Assembly: GCA_964628285.1 (NCBI GenBank)
Contig: CAZVNP010000097.1
Location: forward strand, 1-6,494
Source of the DNA: JAPLDP01 sp964628285
GTDB lineage: Bacteria > Bacteroidota > Bacteroidia > Bacteroidales > JAGONC01
Length of the DNA: 6,494 nucleotides
Reading direction: 5' to 3'
The notes below the pieces were generated by a model. That model ran no database searches and was not told the DNA's origin. It saw only the letters and a list, made by a program, of their open reading frames with translations. The translations under genes were made by a program, and so were the position numbers. Positions 5,720-6,494 of this stretch are shown here, in pieces. Each line of letters starts with the position of its first letter. The first letter of the stretch is position 1.

Positions 5720-6494
5720 ATGAAGATGAAAAAATTTTACCTTACTGTTTCGATTGCTGCTTTTACAGCATTTTTTGCTAATCCTTCCTTTTCCCAGGAT
5801 TTCTGGGAAGTGGTTCCAACACCGGATACAGCCAACCCGTGGACCATTACTATTGCCAAAAATGGTGATATTTTCAGTGGTTCCAATGGGGTTTATTTAT
5901 CGCACGACCAGGGCCAAACCTGGGAATTTAAGGGAATATTTGGAAAAACTATTGCTTCATTTGCAGTTGACTCGATAAATAATTTATTTGCAGGAGCAGG
6001 TTTAAGAATTTATAAATCAGTAGATTATGGGGAAAGTTGGTATGAAGTTAATTATACTTTGGGAAATGTGCTTGCTTTGACTGCAGGTCCGGACGGATTA
6101 ATGCTTGCCGGAAGCGGAGTGAATATAGGTTATTTATTACGTTCCACAGATTATGGTGAGACTTGGGATACATCTTATATATTTCCAGGGATTTACGAAA
6201 ATATCAAAGATATTATTTTAGCCCCGTCCGGTGATATTTATTTCGCAACAACAGCCTATATGGGAGGGGGCGGAGGCGTATATATTTCAAAAGACAATGG
6301 TCAAAACCTCCGGCATATCGGGCTTTTATATCATATGGTACAAGCGCTGGCCATGAATTCACAAGGACAACTTTTCGCCGCAAGTTATGGCCAATATTAT
6401 ACCGGGATTGGAGGATGTTATCGATATAATGAAGCAGACTCCACATGGACAGACCTGACAGCTAATCTTAATGCGATGGGAATTGTGATTAATT
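5720..6494 (+). CDS. Secreted Asp-box (BNR) beta-propeller protein, N-terminal part (3' end outside window)
   Basis: The frame is open from ATG 5720 to the right edge, giving 258 visible residues. The N-terminus is a clear signal peptide: MKMKK, a hydrophobic core to about residue 20, then NPSFS before Gln26, a typical Bacteroidota cleavage context (SFS/Q). The mature part shows repeated Asp-box motifs SxDxGxTW: SHDQGQTW (61-68), SVDYGESW (100-107), STDYGETW (142-149) and a degenerate SKDNGQNL (190-197). They are about 40-48 residues apart, as expected for propeller blades. Between them, strands such as NGDIFSG, NNLFAGAG and SGDIYFATT recur with the xGxIFAxT rhythm of these repeats. The protein should be exported beyond the inner membrane; a C-terminal secretion or anchoring domain, if present, is outside the window. 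Asp-box propellers occur in sialidases and in many non-enzymatic proteins, and no catalytic residues can be assigned, so the substrate is unknown. ATG 5726 is an alternative start. No Shine-Dalgarno sequence is visible. The gene looks more AT-rich than the M56 gene. Confidence 0.88.
   Translation, partial: MKMKKFYLTVSIAAFTAFFANPSFSQDFWEVVPTPDTANPWTITIAKNGDIFSGSNGVYLSHDQGQTWEFKGIFGKTIASFAVDSINNLFAGAGLRIYKSVDYGESWYEVNYTLGNVLALTAGPDGLMLAGSGVNIGYLLRSTDYGETWDTSYIFPGIYENIKDIILAPSGDIYFATTAYMGGGGGVYISKDNGQNLRHIGLLYHMVQALAMNSQGQLFAASYGQYYTGIGGCYRYNEADSTWTDLTANLNAMGIVIN

Noticed and set aside
6213..6446. Minus-strand open frame within the propeller gene, and a plus-strand frame at 5754-5978
   Set aside because: Both overlap the propeller frame, which has a signal peptide and Asp-box repeats; the alternatives show no domain features.

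Overview
The window looks like a chromosomal piece of a Bacteroidota (probably Bacteroidales-like) genome. Three things suggest this: BlaI/M56 protein types typical of that phylum, start codons that mostly lack a Shine-Dalgarno sequence, and a promoter upstream of the repressor gene that matches the Bacteroides -33/-7 pattern (TTG, 20 nt, TAnnTTTG). No mobile element, CRISPR array, rRNA or tRNA was seen.

Layout. (1) 1-650, plus strand: the 3' end of a MutS-family ATPase gene that enters from the left edge and carries the whole nucleotide-binding core. (2) 731-2359, plus strand: a complete 542-residue dynamin-like large GTPase, 80 bp downstream in the same direction. (3) 2360-2421: a short convergent gap with AT-rich inverted repeats. 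(4) 5138 down to 2422, minus strand: a two-gene operon of a BlaI/MecI/CopY repressor and a BlaR1-like M56 membrane metallopeptidase, overlapping by 4 bp (ATGA). (5) 5139-5719: a 581-bp non-coding region holding the operon's promoter and two near-identical 16-bp palindromes, then degenerate ACAGAGG-type repeats and an AT-rich leader. (6) 5720-6494, plus strand: the start of a secreted Asp-box (BNR) beta-propeller gene that runs off the right edge.

How the parts work together. The best-supported system is the repressor/protease pair. By analogy with BlaI/BlaR1, the membrane peptidase senses something outside the cytoplasm and relieves repression by BlaI. The two palindromes sit directly against the two sides of the predicted promoter, so the operon is very likely autoregulated. 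The sensor lacks the penicillin-binding domain of true BlaR1. Instead it has about 420 residues with a heptad-repeat coiled coil, an aromatic-rich section and a small C-terminal domain, so its signal is unlikely to be a beta-lactam bound in the classical way. The MutS-like/dynamin-like pair may be a second functional unit, but only adjacency supports that.
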